NCBI GenBank assembly: GCA_021613335.1
Contig: JAJTWR010000458.1
Location: 1,447,001 to 1,511,000 of the forward strand
Direction: 5' to 3'
DNA: 64,000 nt
Source of the DNA: Whitmania pigra
Taxonomy: Eukaryota > Annelida > Clitellata > Hirudinida > Haemopidae
The notes beneath the pieces are model-generated. The model did no database searches. It was not told where the DNA came from and saw only the letters and a program-made list of their open reading frames with translations. Position 1 is the stretch's first letter. The number at the start of each line of letters is the position of its first letter. Shown here one piece after another: positions 34,310 through 48,100 of this stretch. A program made the translations under genes and the position numbers.

Positions 34310-36126
34310 CAATGCATCTAAAATCCAGAAAACATATCCTTAAAGAAAAAATTGTGAGAGCTTACAATTGCTTTGCCTTCACTGGAGAGGGTTTGTTTGA
34401 CAATTTGCAGAAATCTACTTTAAACAATTTTTTCTTTTAAACTGAAGAAAAAGGGTTGAGGGAAAGAATCTTCAATGGACGCGATGCAACTGATTTTTGT
34501 TGCGTGATAATTTCTGCAAACTGTTTCCTCACTGGGAATCTCTTGTAACTTGGGCATTATAATTTTCCTCACTCTTGTCAGAGGCCTACAAACTTTGCAT
34601 ACATTAAAGTGAATATGTTTTGTCTGCACTTTTTGTTCGAACGCTAAGGTTTTGCAATCATCATGTAAATTTTATTAAATTTCTACCGACAGTTGTCAAG
34701 ATTACTCAAGCTTTATTTCTTATTAAAAGGATTAGGGGTTTTACTCCTTTTAGATTTTTGTAAGATGTGAGAATTACATTTTTAATTTTGTACATAAATT
34801 TCTCTACTTGATCTTTGATATGAATCAGGCTCAGAACTTTATATTGTGTTTATTTATTTATTTCTCTCAAAAGATGTTATCACATTCCATTCAAGTTTTG
34901 ACTTTGAATTTCATTAGTGGCTTTATTTGCCATTATCATGTTTTAACTTCTTATTTGCAGATTTGTCTTGTTTCTAAATGAGTCATATTTCTTGTTCTAA
35001 ATTATAGCATATATCATCGAATTGGATTTTGTAATATTACTTTATTTTGTTGCAGCTTCTGTTATAAAGTTTCTTTACTTTTTATTTCAGTGTTTTAGAT
35101 AATCTAGTTTTCAATTTATACCTTTGAGAATGCGTGCATTTTCTACAAAATGGTGAATTAAATAGGTATTTCAATGATAACATTTGATGCTGCATGAATT
35201 GTAGATAGCTGAGAGTATATAATGCATTTTAGTTGTATATATTATTTCAGATGTTAAAATTGCATGTTTTATATTTAAATCCTTAAACTGCATCGATATA
35301 CTTAACTGTTCTCATAACAGGTGAAATATTTAAAAGTTTTTGATGAAATTGAGTATTGTTTGCTACTGGCTCAAGCTGAGTTTGAAAATTAAATCAGTTC
35401 AAAAACATGTTCCCTTCCATCAGCACTCGAACTTTTAATGACGAAAATAAGCAAATTTCGATTACGAAATGGGAATCTCGGTCTTTTGAACGATGTGAGT
35501 TTTACCCATATCACCATAGCCCAAACTAAAAAAGCTCACAAAGTCATGGAATAAGATATTAGCAAGTAGTCCGAATAGCAGAAAATTCCCATAGTGTTGA
35601 ATTATTCTGAAAGATCGATTTTTACGCTGCGACGTGAAAGCGTATAAAATTCTTAAGCGTTTTGACAGGGCTGAACAACCGTAGTTGCCGGCCTCAGCTG
35701 TTGGTCTGCATCGGAGGGTAATCCGCGTAATTCCTTAAAACTACCTTAAATCTTTCGACACGTCAAAAAGTGACGATCATGTTTTAAGCATTTATGGATC
35801 AAAATTGTAATTTTTGACGAAGTCCCGGAAAATTATAGCGTAGTTTATTTTTAAAATCGCAAGATCTGTTGTACAACATATTCGTTGGCGAATCGATTTA
35901 TTGTGATAAAAATTAGGAAAGGTTAAAAGACTGAGTAAGTTTGTTTATTCGCTTTAGTTTTTATTTATGCTGTACATAGATTGTCTGAATTGTAGCACAT
36001 ACATCGTAACTTATGGTTAGCTTTGCAAGGCTTGCTTTCTGTTTTATTCTGCGTTTTTTTTTGCATCCTGTGGTGATTATTACTAAACCATTCCGTTTCA
36101 ATGTGTTATTAATGTTACTTTTGCAG
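34310..36126. other. DUSP 3' untranslated region and spacer to RBMS
   Basis: AT-rich, with no coding exon recognised. Its first part should be the phosphatase 3' untranslated region. Its last part should hold the promoter and a non-coding first exon of RBMS, because the first RBMS coding exon begins after a splice acceptor (TTTTGCAG ending at 36126). I could not place that leader exon. Confidence 0.5.
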
Positions 36127-36135
36127 CAAAATATC

Positions 36136-39100
36136 ATGACGAGCACAGGCAACACGTACGAGCCCAAAAAAATCCAAAGTTCACTAATTACCAATCCTAA
36201 CCTGACCATGACAAATAGATGTACTCTGATAAAATTGGCGCAGCCCATGAATCTGGTGGCTTACAGTGGTTTTCCACCCCATATGCTTTCAATGGGCAAA
36301 TACCAGAAGTCTTCCATATCACGAGTAAGTGAATCTCTTTTGAAGGATAATAACGATGATACTTGATTTTGTTAGATGAAATAATTTTAAGTTATGTCAA
36401 TGGACTGATTAAAAAAACTTAGACTCTAAGATATGTTTTTTTTATGTTTTTTTCTACCTTATAATTATCATTAGCAATGTGAAAATCTGTTCTGCTTCTC
36501 ATTAATGTGAAATTGTTTGCCAAAATTTATTTGTTGGTATATTTCAATGTGGATTGCATGACTATCAACATCACTTTTTTAGCATTTTATGCTTACTAAG
36601 TAATATTTAACATTTGTTAATCAACATTCTATCTCTATGCCCAGAACATTCCAAATGAAAAAAGTGGTCAAATGCATATTTTCTAAGCAATTTGTTCATG
36701 CCTAGAGTAGGTTATGTTGTTTTAACTATAATCATTTAAGGGGTCTATCAGATTCTTAATATAGATTAGATAAGAGTAATAAAATAATGTCAAACGAAAA
36801 TATCCACATTCGTGTGACATAACATGTTCAATTATTTACATTCATGCTTAGTCAGAGCAATGAATATCTTGATAAATGTGAAGTACTTAAACACACACAG
36901 CACATAGCTCCCAAGAATGTACATTTTTCTTGGAAAACTACTTTTTTCTTGTTTTTAATGTGTTTAGTGAACATCAGCACGCTTGGATGCATTTACGGAT
37001 TGCAAGTGGAGTTTAGGTATTAGTTCTCCAGTTGTAAATTGCATATCTGGATCATTCAAGTATTTCTATTTGCATCTACAAACATTTAAGAATAGCTAAA
37101 ATAGCTTTAAAATTTTAAATATTTTCTTAATATTTATGTAATTATATCCTCGCTCTAGGACTTAGAACGGAACTTGTCTAGTGAAATAATTACAAAAGAA
37201 CAGAACACTTGTAAAAGCATATTATAAGAGTAAATAATCAAAAATATTTCTCCATGGAACTCAGCTTGCACACTTGGATTATGTTGCTTCTCCTGGATTG
37301 TTAACCTCAATGAACATGGCTTCAAATTGTTAAGTTGAATATCCCTTACTTTACTTCATGTTTACACTTTATTTTGAGCCAATGAAGATATTAAGATCAA
37401 AGGTTTGTACACCTGAAATCAGTTTAGTGAAGAGAGCCAAAAAGCTTGAAAAGCCAAAAAGTTGCAGATCCAAAAGATCCTACAAAGATCATAATAACAA
37501 TAATATTAAAATAACATTATACCATTTAAATTGCATGATAATATTTAGAATTGTCTCCTTGTCATGATACATAAAGCCTAGTCATATCAAGGAATAATTA
37601 TTTATAATTTTACCTTAGTTCCATTCTAAAGCCTCATTCAGAGTTTTTAGAATAACATTTAGATTTTTGAATAACACGTTGTTGATTAATTTAGAAAGCT
37701 TTCCTATTAAATGAAATTGATAATTGCACACTATTTGATGTACTTTTCTTCACAATGTTAGCAATGAAGTTTAAGGCAATGATGCCAGGTTCAATGTTCA
37801 TTCGTTTCTTAATCATTACCTGTTGAGGTCTTTCTTCAAGAATCTCATCAAATAATTAAATACCCAGACACCTTTGAAGCATCTTCTAGAACACATACAT
37901 ATGGCTACTCAAACAATTTACATTAGTTATTTATTTGTTTATTTAAGTATCCAGCCAAACATACTAACTGTATAAAGAATTTTTATTATAAAACTTTTTT
38001 ACTTTTAAATTTTTGTCCATGCCTCCTTAGAGTGTCGTTAGATGGAGACTAAATCTGCTCTATGAATTCAACAATGTTCTGTGGAAGTTAGTAGCTGCAA
38101 CAACATAATTGTTAATTTCTCTTAGCAGGGTTAAAGTACAGTGTGAAGTTTGATGTTATTAGATTATAGCCTGCATTTGACTGATTTAATTGCGGAATGC
38201 CCCGTTGGGCACAATGAAGATTTTAATGTTTTATTTACTTCTATTTTCTCTTTCAGTTCTACTTCTCACTTACATCCTTTTTAAAATTACGCCTTCTAGT
38301 CATAATGCTATTTTTTCCTTACTCTTTTCAGTAAAATTAGTAAGAACTGATGTGATCATAGTAAGTCTGAAAGGAGATAGATTCTTGGAATGTGTGCGCA
38401 TTATTTCGTTAGGTTTGAGTAGTTCCTAAGATTTTAAAATAAGCGTAAGGCATGCAAAGTCTCACACAATTTAGGTATGTTAAAGGTGAAACATAAACTC
38501 TCAATGAGCTAATTGCGTGAATAAACCAAATGCTTTAATTTGTGATTTTTTTAATTGACTGTTACTGCCAACCAGTTTTGGCAGCAGTGAACATTAATTT
38601 GGATTGCCTCTATGGGAGAGATCTCTTGATGGTTGTTTCCATAAATTTGAAGATAATTTTGATGCTGATATTTCCGCTGAATGCAACCAAATTCATCAGT
38701 TGAAAGTGTAGAGTAATAGTTTCTACATCGCTCATAACTTTGCATAATTACTTTGTTCGCCTAGTGGAATTCTTTGCATTTCAACTTTTTTTACTAATTG
38801 AGAGAAATGATGGAGTTGTCATGACCAATTTAACACAAAAGGGACAAAATAGATAAGAAGAATCTTCTGTAATGTCAAGTGCTGCTACTGATGTCGGATG
38901 ACAAACTGTCTTCGCTAATTTAGTCGAAGCTTTTTCACGATCTCACTTTTCACGGTTTTGGCGTTTTCACCATTTCTAAAATATTTGTATGTTAAAATAC
39001 AATTGAATATCAGTCAAACTGCAACGCAAAATGTTATAAAAAAATACCAACTGTGCTCAATTCACACTTGCATCACAGGTTGTTTGGAATGTTATGGTAA

Positions 39101-42100
39101 TTAGTTATTACTCGTAATGTGATGCGATTTACACGATTAATAACGAGCGGTGTTTTAGCACTTGCTAGTACTTGAAGTGGCGCTGAAGTGGAAAGAGGAT
39201 TGTACTGAAAATGAGATTGAGTTTAGCAGTTCTGGATTACTAAGACGCCTGGGTATGAGTTCTGAAGCAACTCTTCTTCTGAGAACTAGGTCTGAATTAT
39301 TCATTGCAAGACCTTGCTTGAATTCGTTGTTGATCTATTGAATCTATTAATAAGAAGAATCCAGCCGCTTGCTTAGGTCGTCTCAAAATGGATCTCAATC
39401 AATGAACGTAATGTGTGAACGTCACAGGTGCGCCGCATATGCCTATATAAAACGCGTGTTTTCCTTCATGTTCTTTAAGTCCAAATCATCTCAGTTATGC
39501 AACGGACTATAATCAAATAAATAAATAAATAAATACTTCATGTTCTTCCTTTAAGTCCAAATCATCTCAGTTATGCAACGGACTATAATCAAATAAATAA
39601 ATAAATAAACTTCATGTTCCAGAAGACTTGATTCAACGATTCCTAAGTATGATTTAAAAAGTGAAATAAGTAATGCACTCTATATTTCTAATATTCGCAG
39701 TTGAAATTTCTTTGAAATATTGAAATTTTGAAATTTGACTATTTAATCATTTCTTCTTAGCTTAAAGTTCCGAATCGATTTAATAACAATGGGTAGGTTT
39801 ATTTCAAGAAATACGGTGACGATTTGATGGTGAAAAAAATAATTGCAATATGCACGTGCCCGCGCCATTAAGAGCGGAAGTTTGCACAGCACTTCAATGA
39901 GACTCCGCGGAGTTAAGAGGAAGTGTAGTAGGGAACAGAAAATGAATATTGAACGGATTAATTAAAATGTTAATTAGCCCTTAAGTGTCGCTTAAGTAAT
40001 AATAATGATAAAAACAACGGTCCTAATAGATTAATAGTAATAATAATATTATTGTCACAAATTAGTTGTTCTTGCTTGTTTGCATTTCATTACTGGCCAT
40101 TTACTATATGTGTACTATATATTCCAGCATTTGCTTTTACTAATGTTATGGAGACAACCTGGCATACAAGAAGCAGACGATTTGGTTTCGCCTTCTTGTT
40201 CTATTTTAGACTTTTCCTCGTTAGCAACCTTAACCTCATGAATATTAATAGACCTGCCATATGTTAGTTTATTGATTATATTTTGAGTAGCTCTTGTCTT
40301 TCTCTGAGTCTTGCAAACTTGTATCTGCTAGCGATGATGATGAGAAAGTTGAAGACAGCTGAGAAAGGTTGTTAACTTTTGGTGGCAAATCACCAATTTT
40401 CAGTCCATCAAATCAGACATGGGTGGCGGACTAAAATGATGTTTTTTCCCGTGGAAGCCAAGTTGCGTTGTGAAAGCAATAGCAAACATTGACGTTGCTC
40501 GTTAGTTTTGTCTGCAAACAAGATAGATGCCTTATGTGCTGACTTTCCGTCGTATAGGCTAGCCGTGGAGCCACATAAGAGACTAAAACGGGCCGTAAAA
40601 ATTGATTGTTATCTCAGGGATGTCATTATTTCACAATCCAGAGTATGTCGAATCTATTGGAACTTCGAGGAATAAATTTATGTAATTAATCAATCTCAAA
40701 CTGCCGATTAATTGATTGAGACGGATTTTTTTTATTCAATTAAGAAGACGATAGAATTCTATTTTTGTCGGGATTCATCTCATTCTTACCTCCCCAGAGC
40801 AACAGAGTTTTCAAATTTTCGATCAGTGAAATAAGATAGTTTTTTACTTTTAAGAATTAGGCATCGAAGACCTTGCTAAACCATTATGGATAGATGCTTT
40901 GCATCACAAATGAGTTTCTCGAGTCGAGCAAGTCATAAAGGAGGCAGTCTTTTGTCGTTCGAAAGTCTAGCAAACATCTGATAATCGGAGATGTTTCCTT
41001 ATCTCGAGCTTATTTGCAAACGGCGTTGCCGTGGTTGCGATCGCGAGTGTGCATTTTCTGTGGGCCTTATCCATTCATTTGCCGGCGAGTTGTTGCATCT
41101 CGATGTTAATGGCTGCTGTCACTCTTTCATGGATCATCGATTCATTTCTTTGGGGCTTAGGTCGATATTTTTATCTTTTTCCTCAAATGAAGTTGATTTA
41201 ACAATTTCATAATTTCATACTTTTATTTCAACAGCTTTTATTCGATTTAATTTCGTCTGAGAAAGTTTCGTCGGTCTCCGGCAAATGCAACGGTTCATGC
41301 TTTGTTGATGTGCAAACACTCTGTGCTCGAGCTATTCGATAATGCAATAATACCATGAATGACATCGTACAATTTCACGGATGCTAATTGAAGTGATAAT
41401 TTTCTGTGGAATGTATAATTGAGTAATTGTTTCATACGACTTTCTATAATGCAAGCTTTATAAATTATAGTATGTGAGCATGAGATATTATTGGGAATCT
41501 TAAACGAAAGAAGAAATTAAGCTCTTCTTAATGGAGTTAGACATGTAAGCGCGACGCTGACAAAATGATGAATTACAATAATTGGAGGAAAAGACTGTTG
41601 ATAATCTGTGATCAACGGATTTCCAGGTGATCATCCTCTTTAAGTGGTTGGAAAAAAATCATTTTGAAGGATAATGCACTTTCATAAATGCTGATAAAGA
41701 ATGTTATTAATTATTCATGTGCTAGTGATGTGTATGGGTCCTTATTACTTGTTTATTTTACTTATGTTCTGTCGATTAATAATGCGCAATTTTTTAAGTA
41801 TCTCATTGCCTAAGATTTTTAAGTTCAGCCTTGAAGTTTCTTTTTGTTTTTAAATATTATTTTACACTGCCGTGTCTTCCGAACTTGTGAAACAACGCAT
41901 TGCATAAGGTTTCTCCGTTTCTGCTAAATATTGTTTACATCTCGAAACGTCTTTCCAAGGCGAGAGATTTCAACGGCAATTGATGACCCTGACGGCACTT
42001 TATTTGCAACAATTAGCTCCTTAAGTGCTCAACAAAGGAAGCATCAGACTTTAAATTGTCGATGATGTTTTCCAATTATTTCAGCTTTGAGTGTAAATAA

Positions 42101-45100
42101 TTAGGCTTTCAAGATGGACGCTGATTATTTGTAATAAAACTCGGACTCAAGACACTCGAACACCGACGCCTCATCCATGATTTATGCCTCTGTCACAAAA
42201 TGTTACACAGCTTCACTCACTGCGTCGTCTCCAAATTCCCCAATTTCCTGTCATCTCGCACTCGTGGCCATACCCTCCGTCTACGCCCTGAAAAGTGCTC
42301 AACTACTCACAGGCTCCATTTCTTCACCAACCGAATCGCGAAACCCTGGAACTCTCTGCCCCCAGATATTGTCAACTCCACAACTCATAGTCGGTTTAAG
42401 GCCTGCATTTCCAACACTGACTTGAAAAAGTTTCTAACAATTTAATTGACCTAAATTTGGTATATGCACTCTATATGTACTGATTACCAGACACCAATTT
42501 GTGTTAGCGGTCACTTGTGGCCCTCTTTTTGGTTTCAATAAATAAATAAAATAATAAACGAAAAGAGTTTTCTAAAAGTTGGAAAACAGTTTGATGAAAA
42601 GAGTTGACGTGGTTTTCGGTTACTCGTCAGTTGTTCATTCGTTTGTTGGTTCGGTGAGAAGCAGAAACGTCGTGAACGCTAAATTGAAACGAATGCACCT
42701 TGACTTTGCATGGAAATCGTTCATGGGGTAATTGAATTGAACGGCCAGTTCTTGAAAACTATGAGTAAACATTTTAAACCCATTCAATCGTCTCTGCACT
42801 CGAAACTGCTCTCGGACAAGAGAAGCAACAATTTGCAACGACGACGACGATGATGATATTTAGTGATGTTGGTCGTACATGGCAAGGAATTAGAGAAGCC
42901 GAAAGGGTTGTAATTGAAAGCAGGCTGCTCGAAAATGGTAGCTTAATTGTCTTGTCTGTTGATACATTAATTATCGTCGCTCTGCTTGTGACTTTGTCAC
43001 CGAATGACTTTTGCTTAAACTTTCATCGATAAACTGCTCATAAGTATCCTTCACTCTTAACGAATCGTCCTGACTATTGGAACCCCGTTGTTGACGCTTC
43101 ATTAGTGGTCTTTTTGTGTCTAAATAATGTCATCTCTGCTAAAAAAAATCACTGTATTTCGTTTCTCTTATAATGATTATTATTACTATTCTATTAGTTA
43201 TTATTCTCTTAAAATTCATAACAATAGTTATTATTACGAATAATTATTATTTTTGTTGTTGATGTTATTAGTATGATGTTGTTTGGTTCAGCAGTTATTG
43301 CAAAAGCTACTCGATGTATTATTGTGAATGTTGGCAGGGCTTTTTCAAACCTGTGGTGTCTATGGAAATCTGAAGAAAACTTAAAAAATAATTGCTAAAA
43401 CGCATTCCACACTGGTACTGTTCAGAAAACTTCCTAGGTTTTAACTCCATGTATATGTATATGTATATGTATATATGTATAACAATAATATGTATATGTA
43501 AAACATGTATAACAATATTATGTATATGTATAACATGTATAACAATAATGGTCTCATTGCGATTAACGAATGAAAGCATTAACTTATTAATAAGAACTCG
43601 GAGACAGTATTCTCCTACTACTTGATTGAAACGATGGCTTAATGCCTTTCAGCTATAAGGATATTTATTCATTCTTTTGGTCAAAATTGTGACTCTTTTC
43701 TGCTATTATTTTATTGAATTATTAATATTTTTATTAAATGATATTTGGTCGAAGCATAATTTTGTTACTTTGTTTCTGTCTTTTTGGATTTATTTGTTCA
43801 ATAATTGCAAAGATATCATAAAGCATATTCGATTACACGAGAAGTAGAAATTATAGAAATGATCGTCTGTACGATTTAAAAGCTGAAATTATCTCTCGGA
43901 GCAGACGCCATTTGTTTCGAAAATGTTCAGCTTGCTGTGTAAAACGCGCTCGCGAACGAAATAAGGTGCACGTGGGTGGTGCGTGATATTTGTCCTCGCG
44001 AGTGCTTGTGAAATATCAGTGAGACCAGCCTATCTTCGTCTTCATAAAATTGTTTCAGCAAACCTCCCTGCTTAGCCAGCTAAAGCTGTTGATTCTCTAT
44101 TTTTTAAAACATTGCTGCCAATGGGAGCTGCTATGTTCGTCGGTCGTGGTAATTCTACTGGTGACGTAAATGCTGGCAAGAGATATGGTGGGGACAGTGC
44201 GAGTACGAACAATGATGTCGATAATGTTATTGTAGCATTGTTGATGACCTGACGCGTAGGTGTTAATATAATGAGTGTGATTAAGAACTAACAGCTAAAG
44301 AAGATTTATCGAACAACATGGGCTTGGTTTCACTGGCAAACAACATGGCAAAGATAATATCGTGCTATCATGCTCGCGATCTAAGCTCTGATCACTATGC
44401 AAAACTTATTGGAAGCCCAAATCGCTTAGCTAAATTATAAAAGACTCCTGCTTAATCAAATCTGATATTATTGCCAGATAATTAGAGTGCAAACTAATTG
44501 AAAGAGGCTTAAAAGATGTTTATTTTAAAGCAAAATTTATAAAAGTTTGTTACGCGTTGACAATGTACGTTTCCATACGCTGCAGTTCTGGCTTGGCAGA
44601 CCTCATCTTGTAATTAGGACCTTTTCGTTTATGAAAACTACCATTTCAATTTCAATTTCCCCAATTTGTAATGCACTGCTTAATGTTGATTTAATGCTGT
44701 GTACTGCCACAGATTAATCTAGCTGAAACCATGTTTACATTTTCGATTTGATTGATTTGAACAGTATTGTAATCTATTATAACCATTTGTCAGCTTTGAG
44801 TATTTACAACATGTATGGAGTGATCTAGTTTTTATTTGTACATTGCAAAATTTCCACAGTCGAACACCCTTCCTTGCGATGCAAAGCACGACATAACCAA
44901 CAGTAGCAACATCAGTAGCAGTGGCAGGAGTTATTCAAATCATGCCGGACTAAACGGGGAACAGCTGAGCAAAACCAACCTTTACATCAGGGGCCTGAGA
45001 CCTGACATGAATGACAAAGACTTGGTGGCCCTCTGCCAACCGTGAGTTTTATTTTTTATGTTACAAGGGAGAGTTTGCTCTTTCGTGCAGATTCGTTGGC

Positions 45101-48100
45101 CAAAGCAATTTCAGACAATGCAGAGGGAAACTTTTAAGGATTTTATGAAAACTTTGGAGATCTGAATATTGAAATTTATCATAATGAATCACATGACATG
45201 AATCATTATTTTTTTTTTTTGTGTTTTATTGTGATTATTTTTAATTACATTAGCACAGTTGTTATTATTATTATTATTGTCCCTGAGAAAACTAGAATTC
45301 CCCAAGACCGGCTCTGTTATTGGTCTATACGTGGAAATGAAAGAAATTCATCTTCAAATTTTTCAAAACCCTTCCTGATTTTTTTTATCATTTTCAAATA
45401 AATAAATATTTTTATCTCATTTTTGCACGATTTTAAATAATTTCTTATGGATTAGTAACCCAATTGTGTCTATTGAGTCACTGAAATCATTGAGAATGAA
45501 TCATGGAAGTTCATAAGATCCAACAAGTTGGAACAAAACTGTAAAGCAAATATGAAGCAGTGAGAAGTCTTCGATAATGCAGCTTAGATTGACATATTTG
45601 CTCAGCACGTCTCTCACAAATAAAGTCGTGTTTCTCATTGCCGTAATTTGCTCTTCGGAAGGACGCTTTTCTTATCCTGAACATCTGATGTTTTATTAAA
45701 AATTTGACCAATTTCGATGCCATCAGCATACTTACAGCATTGATCATGCTTATCGGTTACCTGGTAATTTTCCCATGAAAACATGCTTGTTTAATTGGTT
45801 ATTTTACAAATTGCTTTTCATTTACTTAATAACGCTTGTTGCATAATGACCTGTAATTGTCAATAGATGGCAAATGCTGCAGAGGAATGCTCTTTGTTAA
45901 ATAATTTGCTTGGAAAAACCCCTTTATTCAATTTTATTGTTTGAATGTTTTTGAAGATTAAATGAATAGTCTCCAAATTGTATTCCTTTGCATAACTAGA
46001 CATTTAGAATGCTTTTCCTGCAATTGATTTTGAATTCGAGCTGCTGCAATCGTGAGTCTTAACCACGTGGGATAACTAACTGTTCCCAATTGTAGGAGTT
46101 TTATTAACGTTTGGCTCATTACATTAATGTAGGGATGCAGTTCCCATGCAAGCACTATTGTTTATTAGTCACTTAAATGACTTAGTGTTGTTATTATTAA
46201 GCAAGGTGATTCAGATTTGCTTTTATTTTCTCAACGTGAATTTGAACAGTTTCGATTTAGAAATGGGAAATTGTATGATCCCACACTCTAAATGTAAACA
46301 CAAACATTTAAGTTAGGCTCGCCGCTCTCATGACGCAGTGTTACAAAGTCACTTTCCTTTATTCTTATAAATGTTTAGTTTAAGTGTATGCTTAATGGTT
46401 TTTAAATAATAGTGTTAATGGATGACATAAACAATGTCGTGGTATCTTTTGTCTTAATGTTGGTAGCCAAGCAGTTAAGGCTTTCTCATTTAGGAGTTCA
46501 ATTCCTGACTCACTCTCCGAAGTTTCTATTACTTATGTTTTTATTTTTAACCAATATAATATTATTACTATCATTATTACTATTATTAGTTGGAATAAAT
46601 AACCTTGCGGAATATCCTGCCAACTTGTCCACGGGCCATCTTTCAGTATGGAAAACAAATACAGGAATGTGTATTCTTTTTAGACATAGATGGTGTTTCA
46701 ACAATCTGTTTTATGCAAAGCAAAATGTTTAAAATATTTGTTTTAAAAAGTTACTGAAAAATAGATGAAAGACTGGCGAGGAAACCTTCAGAGGAATGGA
46801 TGGGGAAATAAGTACAATGGATATTACAAAGCTAAATAATGGGGGAAGGTTCGTAATTTTTGCTATTCACAAATTGAACTCCTACATACCCTAGTTGTGA
46901 CAAAAAATATGTTGGATGTTAGGATACAACAATTTGGTAACCTGGATAAAGATTATCTTAAATGTTATTAAATCTGGAATTGAGATTTTCACCATCTTGC
47001 TTGCACCATGAAAGGATATCAAATGAGCCATGTATCTCATAAGATATATTTGGATCAGTTCCCATGTATTTAGCCAATTTTGTGAGGGCCTTATGTATCC
47101 AGATAGGATATGAAGGCACTTCTTAACCTATCCACCATTTATATAGCACCCGTACATCCCTGGCAGTGCAGGGTGGGTTGCAAACACAACACCTAATGAC
47201 TGTTGTTATTATCACTGTATGCAGGAACGCTACCCATTCGGCCAACCTGCACGCCATGATGATAATGTTTGAAAAGATGCTTGTCAATATTCAAAGGAGA
47301 TGCTAAAAGATAAAACATAAACAGGGATGGCGCCTTTTCCGCTTAATAAAGTAGCCCAGGTGTCTCCAAAGAATGGCACACGTGTCAGACCAGGTCCTCT
47401 GAGGTCTCTAATAATCTAATTTCCCGGGAAAAATTAAAGCAACAGAAGTTTGTTCAAGCCATAATGAAATCCGTCAAGTAATAAGGTTATGATAACTTTA
47501 ATAATGCTGAACTCTGACTTGCACGGTACCAAAGGTTCCGAGAACGTTTCTCTGATCAGGATGCATGTTCTTCGAAAATCCGTTTGACTATCATTGAAGA
47601 CTTTCAAATGGAAGTCATCGATTTGCAATCCAATGACATTTTAAAGGCAAAATGTAAAGAAGGAAATTTGATCAGATTCTAGAAATGCTTTTCATCTGAC
47701 CAATATGTTTACATAAAATAGTTTGCCTGCGATTTCATTTCGGCCTTTGGCACTACATATTTACGCGAGAAGGCTTTTCAAAGATTTAAGTAAATGACAT
47801 ATTGCTACAGACCATAAATGCCTGGTAAACATTTGAACACCTTACTTATGATCAGAACCATTCACTTGGAACTGCAGTTGGATAGAATTGTGTCAGAAAG
47901 TCATCAGTTTCATGGCTCTCACAATAGTCAGTGCTAATGAAAAACCATGTTACTTGTTATTGATGTTCTGATTGCAATTCTGCACAGCATCCGAACAAAT
48001 AGCCTGTTTACAGTCATTCATTTGTTGCAGTTTTGGCAAACTGAATTTGCATCGTAGCTCACCAATAAATAGCTATTTATTAATTCACTGTCATTTGGTC

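Larger units (their letters stand above)
36325..44859. other. RBMS intron 1
   Basis: An 8.5-kb intron. It holds a duplicated retroposon tail (39475-39612), a LINE 3' end (42140-42545), a TATATG-rich repeat (43450-43550) and a CpG-richer patch (43890-44165) that may be an alternative promoter and first exon. The remainder is AT-rich sequence without recognised features. Confidence 0.6.
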
